A stretch of DNA of 16,163 nt from Ruminococcaceae bacterium UBA6845 (lineage in GTDB: Bacteria > Bacillota > Clostridia > Oscillospirales > Acutalibacteraceae): assembly GCA_002449395.1 (NCBI GenBank), contig DKDP01000018.1, positions 1-16,163 on the forward strand, given 5' to 3'. The notes below the pieces were generated by a model that made no database searches, was not told where the DNA came from, and worked only from the letters and a program-made list of their open reading frames with translations. The position numbers and the translations under genes were made by a program. Below are positions 1 to 5,640 of this stretch, piece by piece; within the stretch, counting starts at the first letter, position 1, and every line of letters starts with the position of its first letter.

Positions 1-193
1 TGTCAAGCAGCATTGTGATTTCGGCATTGTCAGCCTTGTCACCAAGGATTTGCTTGACCCAGTCATACTCGGGGAAAATAGTTGTAACGATACTGAGTTT
101 ATCCTTTTTCTCAGAATTATTCTGCTTTGTGCAAGCAGCAAAAAGACCAATCATCATTATTAATGCTAATGACAACGCAATTATTTTCTTCAT
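1..193 (-). CDS. znuA: Metal (probably zinc) ABC transporter substrate-binding lipoprotein, N-terminal part only
   Basis: Only the first 64 codons are present; the gene continues past the left edge. The N-terminus has a Lys-rich start, a hydrophobic stretch and a lipobox ending in Cys (LFAAC), so the product should be a membrane-anchored lipoprotein. The mature start reads IVTTIFPEYDWVKQILGD, the usual opening of cluster A-I (ZnuA/AdcA/TroA-type) binding proteins that deliver Zn2+ or Mn2+ to an ABC permease. The metal-binding histidines lie beyond the edge, so the metal cannot be read directly. Zinc is inferred from the upstream zinc-type Fur regulator. A GGAGG sits 7 bases before the ATG at 193. 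The gene lies downstream of the regulator and a Cys-rich membrane protein, on the same strand. Confidence 0.75.
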   Translation of the reverse strand, partial: MKKIIALSLALIMMIGLFAACTKQNNSEKKDKLSIVTTIFPEYDWVKQILGDKADNAEITMLLD

Positions 194-223
194 AAAAAAA
201 CCTCCGTAATTAAAAATAGACAT

Positions 224-286
224 AAAAAACCAAGGGTAACGGCAATGCCTTAAAAGCCCATCCAAAAAGGACAGACTTCACCCTTG
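224..286 (-). promoter_or_regulatory. Structured leader or attenuator-like RNA upstream of the metal-binding lipoprotein
   Basis: On the minus strand the sequence can fold into a closing stem CAAGGGT/ACCCTTG (280-286 with 231-237) enclosing two hairpins. One is an 8-bp stem rich in G-U pairs (269-276 with 256-263, loop of five bases); the other is GGC-ATT-GCC (241-249). The closing stem is followed by G and six T residues (224-229), as in an intrinsic terminator. The element lies between the Cys-rich membrane gene and the lipoprotein gene, so it could end transcription partway, protect an mRNA end, or attenuate. It does not match any riboswitch class I can recognise. The folding was done by eye. 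Confidence 0.4.
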
Positions 287-299
287 TTAAATCGTATTT

Positions 300-599
300 T
301 TAATCCGAAAGTTTTACTTTAAGATTTACAGGTGTTTGATTTTGAATGTTCTCTCTGAGAGAAGAAACAACTTTTTGCAGAGTAAACTTAACAGCAGCAA
401 TAAAGGCAAAAACACAAACGGCAAGAGAAAGATTTTCAAGAACATTTCTGCAAGCGTTTATTTGGCAGCAGACAGGACAGTTTTCACCGATACAATCATG
501 TCCGGCTTCTTCCGCTATGAAAACCGCTGAGAAGAGCATAACAAACAAAACGGCAGCCGCAAGAATTATTGCAACCAAACGTCTTTTCTTATTTGTCAT
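300..599 (-). CDS. Small Cys-rich membrane protein in the zinc-regulator operon
   Basis: The product has 99 residues and I do not recognise a named family. A basic N-terminus (MTNKKRR) is followed by a first membrane segment (about residues 7-28), then a short loop with the pattern HDC-x4-CPVCC-x4-AC, then a second hydrophobic segment (about 56-75) and a polar tail. The clustered His and Cys residues could bind a metal; this is inference. The ATG at 599 is preferred because AGGTGA lies 5 bases before it. A GTG at 608 is in frame, but its ribosome site is poorly spaced. The gene starts 15 bases after the end of the zinc-type Fur gene and precedes the metal-binding lipoprotein, so a role in zinc uptake or sensing is a reasonable guess. 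With the GTG start it would be three residues longer. Confidence 0.75.
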   Translation of the reverse strand: MTNKKRRLVAIILAAAVLFVMLFSAVFIAEEAGHDCIGENCPVCCQINACRNVLENLSLAVCVFAFIAAVKFTLQKVVSSLRENIQNQTPVNLKVKLSD

Positions 600-614
600 T
601 ATGCTCACCTGCCT

Positions 615-1007
615 TTATTTTCTGCAATCGGCGCAAACGCCGTAAAGTACTGTTTCCGATTTGACTATTTGAAATCCCGTATTTTTTAATGTGTTGAAAA
701 GGAGCTGTTCCGCATCGGAATCCGACATATGTATGCTTTTTCCGCAAACGCGGCAGGATAAATGCATACTTTCTTTACATTTTTCGGAGGCTATGTATTG
801 AAAATAAACCTCTCTCGATCCTTCGTGAACACTGCGCTTTAAAAGCCCTTCCTTTTCAAGATCCGATAAATTTCTATATACCGCACTCAAGCTGATTGAA
901 TCCTGCGGTAAGGCGTCGGCGATTTGCCGTGCCGTCATCTGTTCATCAGTATGAGCGGACAGAAACGAGAGAAGAATTTCTCTTTGCTTCGTTATATATT
1001 TCGCCAT
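615..1007 (-). CDS. zur: Fur-family metal-dependent repressor, zinc (Zur) type
   Basis: A 130-residue Fur-family regulator. The N-terminal winged helix contains the recognition segment LSAVYRNLSDLEKEGLL (residues 40-56). The C-terminal dimerisation half has the zinc-type metal-site signature: Cys77, then HLSCRVCG (His82, Cys85, Cys88), His93, and a final Cys125-x2-Cys128. In many family members the first part reads C-x2-H-x-H; here Ser80 replaces the first His. The ATG at 1007 is chosen because GGAGG lies 8 bases before it and the protein then opens MAKYITKQRE, normal for the family. The longer in-frame version would begin inside the promoter region. Zinc specificity is inferred from the Cys/His pattern and from the downstream binding lipoprotein. 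It probably represses its own operon through the palindromes at 1022-1092. Confidence 0.85.
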   Translation of the reverse strand: MAKYITKQREILLSFLSAHTDEQMTARQIADALPQDSISLSAVYRNLSDLEKEGLLKRSVHEGSREVYFQYIASEKCKESMHLSCRVCGKSIHMSDSDAEQLLFNTLKNTGFQIVKSETVLYGVCADCRK

Positions 1008-1021
1008 TAACTTTGCCTCCA

Positions 1022-1042
1022 ATTTGCAACCCTTTCGCAAAT
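1022..1042. promoter_or_regulatory. Candidate Zur/Fur-family operator, downstream copy
   Basis: A 21-bp interrupted palindrome, ATTTGC-N9-GCAAAT. It lies immediately downstream of the -10 box of the minus-strand promoter, across the expected transcription start. A second copy with the same geometry lies 50 bp away, centre to centre. Assignment to the adjacent Fur-family repressor is inference. Confidence 0.6.
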
Positions 1043-1043
1043 C

Positions 1044-1072
1044 ATTATACACTACTATTTAAAATTTGTCAA
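1044..1072 (-). promoter_or_regulatory. Consensus housekeeping promoter of the zinc-regulator operon
   Basis: Read on the minus strand: TTGACA (1067-1072), a 17-base spacer, and TATAAT (1044-1049). Both hexamers match the sigma-A consensus exactly. A palindrome flanks or overlaps each end, so a bound repressor would block the polymerase. Confidence 0.85.
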
Positions 1073-1092
1073 TATGCGATTTATTCGCAAAT
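1072..1092. promoter_or_regulatory. Candidate Zur/Fur-family operator, upstream copy
   Basis: Half-sites ATATGC-N9-GCAAAT, with a perfect inner palindrome TGCGA-TTTAT-TCGCA (1075-1089). It abuts the -35 box. It shares the right-hand sequence TTCGCAAAT and the 6-9-6 spacing with the copy at 1022-1042. Confidence 0.6.
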
Positions 1093-1102
1093 TATATTTA
1101 TT

Positions 1103-1130
1103 AAAAAAGCGACCGATTACCAGTCGCTTT
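1103..1130 (-). terminator. Intrinsic terminator of the SecB-like gene
   Basis: Stem AAAGCGAC/GTCGCTTT (1106-1113 with 1123-1130) with a 9-base loop. On the minus strand it runs into six T residues, just 7 bases after the stop of the SecB-like gene and just before the next operon's operator. Confidence 0.85.
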
Positions 1131-1137
1131 AAAATAT

Positions 1138-1536
1138 TCAGTTTTGCTTGTTTGGATTATCGAAACGGTAAATCTCACGGTTTTCGATATCCATATCGGG
1201 AATCATAATCGGCTGAATACCTGCATTTGCGGTGATCGTTGTTATGAACGCTCTCGCATACGGGAAAAGCTCCTTGTAGGTCTGAATATGAATAATCTCC
1301 CTTTCCAGTCCCTCGGGATAGTTGAAGATTCCCGCAAGAACAAGCTTGACCGAGAAAATCTCGGGATTTTCCTTGTCGGTAATCGTAACGGTGAACCTGC
1401 CCTCGCAAATATTGTTATTGGTATACCTTACGTTATATGCGTAACTGTTTTTCAGCTCAATTTTTGTATTCGCCTTAATTTTATTTACAAACTGAATTTC
1501 ATCAATTTTATAAGCGTTGAGTTTTAAACCTTTCAT
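1138..1536 (-). CDS. SecB-like protein-export chaperone family protein
   Basis: A 132-residue protein resembling SecB. The N-terminal half has the alternating pattern expected for the SecB beta-sheet (residues 13-71). The C-terminal half carries LFPYARAFITTITANAG (90-106) followed by a Pro-rich segment, which closely parallels the LFPYAR...P region of Proteobacterial SecB. Classical SecB is a cytosolic tetramer that keeps secretory proteins unfolded for SecA. Relatives in Gram-positive bacteria are mostly uncharacterised, and some work as chaperones in toxin-antitoxin modules. No toxin or antitoxin gene is adjacent here, so I cannot tell which role applies. The start ATG follows AAGGGGGA with 7-base spacing. 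It lies downstream of the spoVA genes on the same strand but has a possible promoter of its own and its own terminator. Confidence 0.75.
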   Translation of the reverse strand: MKGLKLNAYKIDEIQFVNKIKANTKIELKNSYAYNVRYTNNNICEGRFTVTITDKENPEIFSVKLVLAGIFNYPEGLEREIIHIQTYKELFPYARAFITTITANAGIQPIMIPDMDIENREIYRFDNPNKQN

Positions 1537-1561
1537 TGTGCAATCCCCCTTGTTTTTACCT

Positions 1562-1590
1562 ATTTTAACATATGGAATTGCATTTTACAA
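1562..1590 (-). promoter_or_regulatory. Possible promoter of the SecB-like gene
   Basis: On the minus strand TTGTAA (1585-1590), a 17-base spacer and TAAAAT (1562-1567) lie 25 bases before the start codon. The -10 is good and the -35 only fair (4 of 6). It lies in the 62-base gap after the small spoVA-linked gene, where no terminator is visible, so read-through from that operon is also possible. Confidence 0.45.
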
Positions 1591-1598
1591 GGGTAATT

Positions 1599-1757
1599 TT
1601 ATTTTTTAACCGCAGAAACTATATATATACCCGACAGAATTGTATTAATGACAACTGCGGCGGTCAACACGCATTTTGCCGCCTTTAAAACTGTCAGCAT
1701 CATACAGTCGTACCTTGCCATCTTCATAAAGACCTTTGCGTACTTTGATTTATCCAT
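1599..1757 (-). CDS. 52-residue membrane protein at the end of the spoVA operon
   Basis: A short open frame beginning MDKSKYAKVFMKMARYD and ending in a hydrophobic helix (about residues 30-49) followed by KK. Its ATG at 1757 comes 5 bases after the spoVAD stop, with GGGAGG overlapping the end of spoVAD and 8-base spacing, so it looks translationally coupled. The first half is basic and amphipathic, and the second half is a single probable membrane span. I do not recognise the family. It sits where spoVAE follows spoVAD in many spore formers, but at 52 residues with one clear span it is far too short to be an ordinary SpoVAE. A spore-membrane role is inferred from position only. Confidence 0.65.
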   Translation of the reverse strand: MDKSKYAKVFMKMARYDCMMLTVLKAAKCVLTAAVVINTILSGIYIVSAVKK

Positions 1758-1762
1758 AAATC

Positions 1763-2773
1763 TTACCTCCCGTCCGTCAATAAAATTCCATGGGCAATTC
1801 CCGGAATACTCTCCCCCTGAAACGGAGAAACCGCCGATAAAAGAGCTCCCGTTGCCACGACAAGGACACGATTCATTTTACCGCTTGCAAGCTCATTGAG
1901 AATCTTTGAGCACAGAACACTACCGCAGCAACCACAGCCGCTTGCGCCTGCGTGCACATCCTGCTTATCCATATAATACATCATCAGCCCTGTGTCGTTG
2001 TGCTTTTCCCGTATATTAACAGAATACTCCTTTTCAAGGAGCTCATACAAAAGCGCCGATCCGACCTTTCCGAGATCGCCCGTGAGTATCAGGTCATATT
2101 GATCGGGCGATGTGTGCGTTTCTGTAAGAAAAGCCGCAATTGTGTCTGCGGCGGCGGGCGCCATAGCCGCACCCATATTATTAGCGTCCGTGATATTCTT
2201 ATCAACCATTTTACCGAGAATCGCCTTTTCGATTACAGGTCCGTTCTTCGCCGACTTGGAGGTTATCAAAGCCGCACCCGCTCCCGTTACCGTCCACTGT
2301 GCCGTGGGCGGACGCTGACCTCCGTATTCAAGAGGAAATCTGAATTGCTTTTCCGCCGAGCAGAAATGTGATGATGTTGATGAAATCGCATAGTCCATTT
2401 TTTCGGAGTCAACATATACGGCGGCATTTATCATCGCAAGAACAGAGGTTGAACAAGCTCCGTATACGCCGAAATACGGTATCCCAAATTCACGGATTCC
2501 GAATGCTGAGCCTGTGCATTGATTTATCAGATCGCCTGCAAAAATACCGTTGATATCCTCAGATTTATGTCCCGATTTGTCAAGAACAAGCCCGACCGCA
2601 ATCTTTTGGATGTGGCTTTCAGCCTTTTCCCACGTGTCAAGTCCGCACCTGTCGTCACTGAGTACCATATCAAATTCTTTTCCGAGAGGTCCTGCGCCCT
2701 CCTTTTTACCTGCAACGGACGCCCAGCAATCAACAACCGGCTTGTTATTAAATTCAATAATTCTTCCGCTCAT
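1763..2773 (-). CDS. spoVAD: Stage V sporulation protein AD, spore dipicolinate-channel component
   Basis: A 336-residue protein with the thiolase/ketoacyl-synthase fold of SpoVAD, close to the usual length of about 338. The region AGDLINQCTGSAFGIRE (79-95) is followed by VYGACSTSVLAM (103-114), the nucleophile-elbow-like Cys107 motif kept in the family, and by the Cys/Gly-rich stretch AGASGCGCCGSVLC nearer the C-terminus. In Bacillus, SpoVAD is a soluble protein on the inner membrane that binds dipicolinic acid and helps move it into the forespore; the same role is inferred here. The ATG overlaps the spoVAC stop as ATGA, with AAGGTG upstream, so the two are coupled. In other genomes spoVA is made in the forespore under sigma-G. 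Confidence 0.95.
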   Translation of the reverse strand: MSGRIIEFNNKPVVDCWASVAGKKEGAGPLGKEFDMVLSDDRCGLDTWEKAESHIQKIAVGLVLDKSGHKSEDINGIFAGDLINQCTGSAFGIREFGIPYFGVYGACSTSVLAMINAAVYVDSEKMDYAISSTSSHFCSAEKQFRFPLEYGGQRPPTAQWTVTGAGAALITSKSAKNGPVIEKAILGKMVDKNITDANNMGAAMAPAAADTIAAFLTETHTSPDQYDLILTGDLGKVGSALLYELLEKEYSVNIREKHNDTGLMMYYMDKQDVHAGASGCGCCGSVLCSKILNELASGKMNRVLVVATGALLSAVSPFQGESIPGIAHGILLTDGR

Positions 2774-3222
2774 TTGCCCATCACCTTTTCGACAATAAAG
2801 TAAATCAATCCGTAAAGCGATGCCGCCGATGTACCATACAGAATAACAGGTCCCGCAATCTTGAATATACTGGCGCCCGTACCCATAATAAAACCCTCGC
2901 TTTTAAACTCGAGTGCCGGAGAAACAACGGAATTTGCGAATCCAGTTATCGGTACAATTGTACCTGCTCCTGCGTGCTTGGCAATTTTGTCAAAAACGCC
3001 TATTCCCGTCAAAACCGCCGTGATAACAATCAGGAAAATTGACACAAGCGACCTGCTTTCATCTGTGCTCATTCCGTTCTTTGAAAAAATATAGAACAGA
3101 AGCTGACCGAAGCAGCAGATCGCTCCGCCGATCAGAAACGCTTTCACGCAGTCGAGTAAAATCGGTGAATTTGGCGACGCCTTTTTAACCATTTCGTCGT
3201 ATTGTTTATTTGATATTTTCAT
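2770..3222 (-). CDS. spoVAC: Stage V sporulation protein AC, membrane subunit of the dipicolinate channel
   Basis: A 150-residue integral membrane protein matching SpoVAC in length and motifs. It has an N-terminal cytosolic piece, then LLDCVKAFLIGGAICCFGQL (22-41, first span), a second span (about 58-76), and the conserved segment GAGTIVPITGFANSVVSPAL followed by FKSEGF. Two further hydrophobic stretches complete the protein. SpoVAC is the mechanosensitive-channel-like core of the complex that carries dipicolinic acid across the inner forespore membrane during sporulation and germination. It is the first gene of the operon; GGGAG lies 8 bases before the ATG. The region upstream lacks a sigma-A promoter. 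A loose sigma-G-like match (GCATA at 3268-3272, GAAATTA at 3243-3249, 18-base spacing) is present but too weak to call. Confidence 0.95.
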   Translation of the reverse strand: MKISNKQYDEMVKKASPNSPILLDCVKAFLIGGAICCFGQLLFYIFSKNGMSTDESRSLVSIFLIVITAVLTGIGVFDKIAKHAGAGTIVPITGFANSVVSPALEFKSEGFIMGTGASIFKIAGPVILYGTSAASLYGLIYFIVEKVMGK

Positions 3223-3283
3223 TTTGTATTCTCCCGCCTAAATAATTTCAATTACAGTATTCTCATTTATGCGTTTAAAATAC

Positions 3284-3307
3284 AAAAAGGACGGCATTAA
3301 GCCGTCC
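3284..3307 (-). terminator. Intrinsic terminator of the dockerin gene
   Basis: Stem GGACGGC/GCCGTCC (3289-3295 with 3301-3307), 5-base loop, followed on the minus strand by TTTTT. It lies 20 bases after the dockerin stop and insulates the spoVA operon. Confidence 0.9.
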
Positions 3308-3327
3308 CGATTTGATAAAAAATTAAT

Positions 3328-4008
3328 TTATGCAACCGCCTTGCGAAGAATAAGAAGTGCGTCAAAGCTGTTGATTGAGCCGTCGGTATTCATATCTCCG
3401 ATATTGTAATCAACCGCATTGAGGAGCTTTATCGCAACAACGTGCTGAAGAACGATAAGTGCGTCGGCAGAATTTACCTTGCCGTCGTGATTAACATCTC
3501 CCTTTTCGGTTGCGGTTGTGACAAGGTTGATGTCATAGAAATCACTGACACCGTTATAAGGCTTGAAGTAAACCTCAACAGAATTGATTCCCGGCTTAAC
3601 CTTCTTCCTGAACGAAGCATAAATATTCTGATAAACGCTTATGCCCGAAACAGTCTCCTTGTATGCGATATCGGCTGTTTTGCCGTCGGAATACGTAACT
3701 CTGACAACAAGTCCGTTCATATCGAGCATTCCGAGATCCTCATATCTTGTGTGATAGCCGCCGTAGTGCTTAAAAGCGACCTTATCGCCGCCCGAAACAA
3801 AGGTTCCGAATCCGTTATCAGGAACGTCATAGTATCCGAAATCCCAGTCGGCACCCTTAAGAAATTCGGTTCTCGCAGGATATTTAATAATTTTAACACT
3901 TGTTACGGTTGCCGCCGCCGAGGCAGAAACAAGTGATGCAAAACCCGAACAGGTGATTGCAACAAGAATTGCCGTCAGCGCCGCTATAATACGATGAATT
4001 TTCTTCAT
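3328..4008 (-). CDS. Secreted dockerin protein with an N-terminal Ig-like domain
   Basis: A 226-residue secreted protein. Residues 1-32 form a signal peptide ending near an Ala-rich cleavage region. Residues about 36-118 resemble a bacterial Ig-like (Big_3-like) module, ending in the typical GLVVRVTYSDGKTADI. Residues about 119-165 form a further beta-rich piece. The C-terminus is a type I dockerin with two calcium-binding repeats, GDVNHDGKVNSADAL (170-184) and GDMNTDGSINSFDAL (204-218). Each is followed by a helix, and each has the D-x-N-x-D-G-x-(V/I)-N-x-x-D ligand pattern. Dockerins dock to cohesins on scaffoldins or the cell surface, so the protein is probably displayed in a cellulosome-like or surface complex. 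No cohesin or carbohydrate-active enzyme domain is visible here, so its cargo function is unknown. GGAGG lies 8 bases before the ATG. Confidence 0.85.
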   Translation of the reverse strand: MKKIHRIIAALTAILVAITCSGFASLVSASAAATVTSVKIIKYPARTEFLKGADWDFGYYDVPDNGFGTFVSGGDKVAFKHYGGYHTRYEDLGMLDMNGLVVRVTYSDGKTADIAYKETVSGISVYQNIYASFRKKVKPGINSVEVYFKPYNGVSDFYDINLVTTATEKGDVNHDGKVNSADALIVLQHVVAIKLLNAVDYNIGDMNTDGSINSFDALLILRKAVA

Positions 4009-4034
4009 AACCGGTTCCTCCGTAGTTTTTTATT

Positions 4035-4063
4035 ATTATAACTTATTTATTCGATTTTGTCAA
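4035..4063 (-). promoter_or_regulatory. Consensus promoter of the dockerin gene
   Basis: On the minus strand TTGACA (4058-4063), a 17-base spacer and TATAAT (4035-4040), all matching the sigma-A consensus. The -35 hexamer contains the TGA stop codon of the upstream radical SAM gene. Confidence 0.85.
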
Positions 4064-4932
4064 ACTCCGCTGAGATCAAAATCCGGAATAAACTCCTCGG
4101 ACGAGGAATCAAGCTCCTGAATATAAACATTTTCAAAGCCGAGCTTTTCTGCATAATCAAGCACAATATTATACTCTTTTTCGCTGAGTTTGCGGTTAAT
4201 CGTCGGATATTCGGCGGCTTTTGCGCACGGCATATACTGCCCCATCAGGCTGATAACAGTGTCAATCGGCAGGTTATCCTTTATCCAATCAAGAGTACGC
4301 ATCGCCTGACTGACATTGCCCGGAAGAACAAGATGACGGATTATCAGTCCTTTTTTTATCAGTCCGTTTTCAAAGACATCTGTCCCCTGCTGCCGTTTCA
4401 TCTCCCTGACAGCCGCCGAACAAACGTCAAAATAATCCGCCGCCTTGCTGTACTTCAGTGATACTGACGAGCTGACATATTTCATATCCGTAAGATATAT
4501 ATCGACAAGTCCGTCAAGCATTTTCAGCGATTCAACACTGTCATATCCGCCCGTGTTATACACCACGGGAACCGACGGCTTATATTTTGAAAGCGTGGAA
4601 GCGAGCTGAACGGCATAGTGCGTTGGATTTACAAGGTTAATATTATTAGCTCCCTGCTCTTCAAGCTCTTTAAAAATTTCAATCAGCCGATCTTCGGTTA
4701 TCTCCTTACCGTAGCATTCACTGCTGATTCTGTAATTCTGGCAGTAAACGCATTTTAATGAACAGCCAGAAAAGAAAACCGTTCCGCTGCCGTTTTCGCC
4801 GCTTATGCACGGCTCCTCCCAATAATGCAGAGCCGCCCTGGCAACCTTATATCCCGTATTTACGCCGCACACGCCTGTTTTAATGTCTCTGTCGGCACCG
4901 CAGCGCCTCGGACACTGATTACAAATAAACAT
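4060..4932 (-). CDS. Radical SAM protein, PflX-like (COG1313 type)
   Basis: A 290-residue protein. The N-terminus has a Cys cluster CNQCPRRC (4-11) and further cysteines at 22 and 42. The radical SAM motif follows: CSLKCVYC with Cys57, Cys61 and Cys64, which should hold the 4Fe-4S cluster that cleaves S-adenosylmethionine. The downstream YNTGGYDS and LTDMKY segments fit the barrel of the PflX group of 'putative pyruvate formate-lyase activating enzymes'. Despite that name the substrate of PflX is not established, and no pyruvate formate-lyase gene is present here. The gene has its own promoter and no co-directional neighbour immediately upstream. AAGGTG lies 5 bases before the ATG. The start is supported because the first Cys cluster begins at residue 4. 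Confidence 0.85.
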   Translation of the reverse strand: MFICNQCPRRCGADRDIKTGVCGVNTGYKVARAALHYWEEPCISGENGSGTVFFSGCSLKCVYCQNYRISSECYGKEITEDRLIEIFKELEEQGANNINLVNPTHYAVQLASTLSKYKPSVPVVYNTGGYDSVESLKMLDGLVDIYLTDMKYVSSSVSLKYSKAADYFDVCSAAVREMKRQQGTDVFENGLIKKGLIIRHLVLPGNVSQAMRTLDWIKDNLPIDTVISLMGQYMPCAKAAEYPTINRKLSEKEYNIVLDYAEKLGFENVYIQELDSSSEEFIPDFDLSGV

Positions 4933-4962
4933 CCCGACACCTTATTAATCATTAATATAATA

Positions 4963-4990
4963 ATTATAACACAAATTTTCTACTTGTCTA
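4963..4990 (-). promoter_or_regulatory. Promoter of the radical SAM gene
   Basis: On the minus strand TAGACA (4985-4990), a 16-base spacer and TATAAT (4963-4968). Its -35 lies on the same bases as the -35 of the divergent plus-strand promoter. Confidence 0.65.
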
Positions 4991-5012
4991 TACTTTATAT
5001 ATGTGATATAAT
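4984..5012 (+). promoter_or_regulatory. Promoter of the cyclophilin-alanine racemase operon
   Basis: TTGTCT (4984-4989), a 17-base spacer and TATAAT (5007-5012), 38 bases before the cyclophilin ATG. The overlapping -35 elements mean the two divergent promoters cannot easily be occupied together. Confidence 0.75.
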
Positions 5013-5050
5013 TACTGAGTAAAACACGAGATAAAGTGAGGTAAATTGTT

Positions 5051-5629
5051 ATGAAAAGAGCAGTCGCTTTATTTACAACTGCGATATTAATGCTTTTATG
5101 TCTTACATCCTGCGGTTCGTCGGGCGGACTGAAGGGCAAGCACCACGTTGAAATGGTTATTAAGGATTACGGAACGGTTAAAATTGAGCTTGACGGAGAT
5201 CAGGCGCCTCTCACCGTCGGCAACTTTGTTAAGCTCTGTAACGAGGGATTTTACGACGGTTTGACTTTCCACCGCTATGTTAAAGATTTTGTTCTTCAGG
5301 GCGGCGACCCCGAGGGAACGGGTCTCGGCGGCTGTGAAAGCAGTATTAAGGGCGAATTTTCCGCAAACGGAGTAAAAAATACAATCAAGCACAAGCGCGG
5401 CGTAATTTCAATGGCGAGGAATCAGTTTGACTATGACTCGGCTTCATCGCAGTTCTTTATCTGCCTCAAGAGTACATACGCATCCGACCTTGACGGACAG
5501 TATGCGGCTTTCGGCAAAATAACGGAAGGCTTGGATGTTATAGATAAAATATGCAGTACCGTTCCCGAAAGCAACTGTATTCCCGCAGATCAGCAGCCTG
5601 TAATTGAAACAATTAAGGTAATTGACTGA
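5051..5629 (+). CDS. Lipoprotein peptidyl-prolyl cis-trans isomerase, cyclophilin type
   Basis: A 192-residue exported cyclophilin. Residues 1-21 are a lipoprotein signal with lipobox LTSC (Cys21), so the enzyme should be anchored outside the cell membrane. The cyclophilin domain spans about 31-192. It has the active-site FHRYV with Arg75, QGGDP (83-87), the MARN segment (121-124), SQFFI (133-137) and LDGQYAAFGK (147-156). The Trp that makes eukaryotic cyclophilins sensitive to cyclosporin is replaced in that last motif by Tyr, as is common in bacteria. The enzyme speeds cis-trans isomerisation of prolyl bonds, probably helping exported proteins fold. GAGGT lies 8 bases before the ATG. It is the first gene of a three-gene operon with alanine racemase and a YbaK-like deacylase. 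Confidence 0.93.
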   Translation: MKRAVALFTTAILMLLCLTSCGSSGGLKGKHHVEMVIKDYGTVKIELDGDQAPLTVGNFVKLCNEGFYDGLTFHRYVKDFVLQGGDPEGTGLGGCESSIKGEFSANGVKNTIKHKRGVISMARNQFDYDSASSQFFICLKSTYASDLDGQYAAFGKITEGLDVIDKICSTVPESNCIPADQQPVIETIKVID

Positions 5630-5640
5630 GAGGTGTAATT

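Noticed and set aside
615..1052. Longer version of the zinc-type Fur protein starting at 1052
   Set aside because: That start would lie within the promoter and operator (TATAAT at 1044-1049). The ATG at 1007 has a proper ribosome site and gives the normal family N-terminus.
1138..1757. SecB-like gene as part of a toxin-antitoxin-chaperone module
   Set aside because: The neighbouring 52-residue membrane protein and the Fur-type regulator do not resemble HigA/HigB or other toxin-antitoxin pairs.
3243..3272. Possible sigma-G promoter before spoVAC
   Set aside because: The -35 (GCATA) fits, but the -10 (GAAATTA) is a poor match and the implied leader would start almost at the ribosome site. It is too weak to list as a feature.
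3442..3936. A 164-codon plus-strand open frame
   Set aside because: It is the shadow of the dockerin gene on the opposite strand, with no family features.
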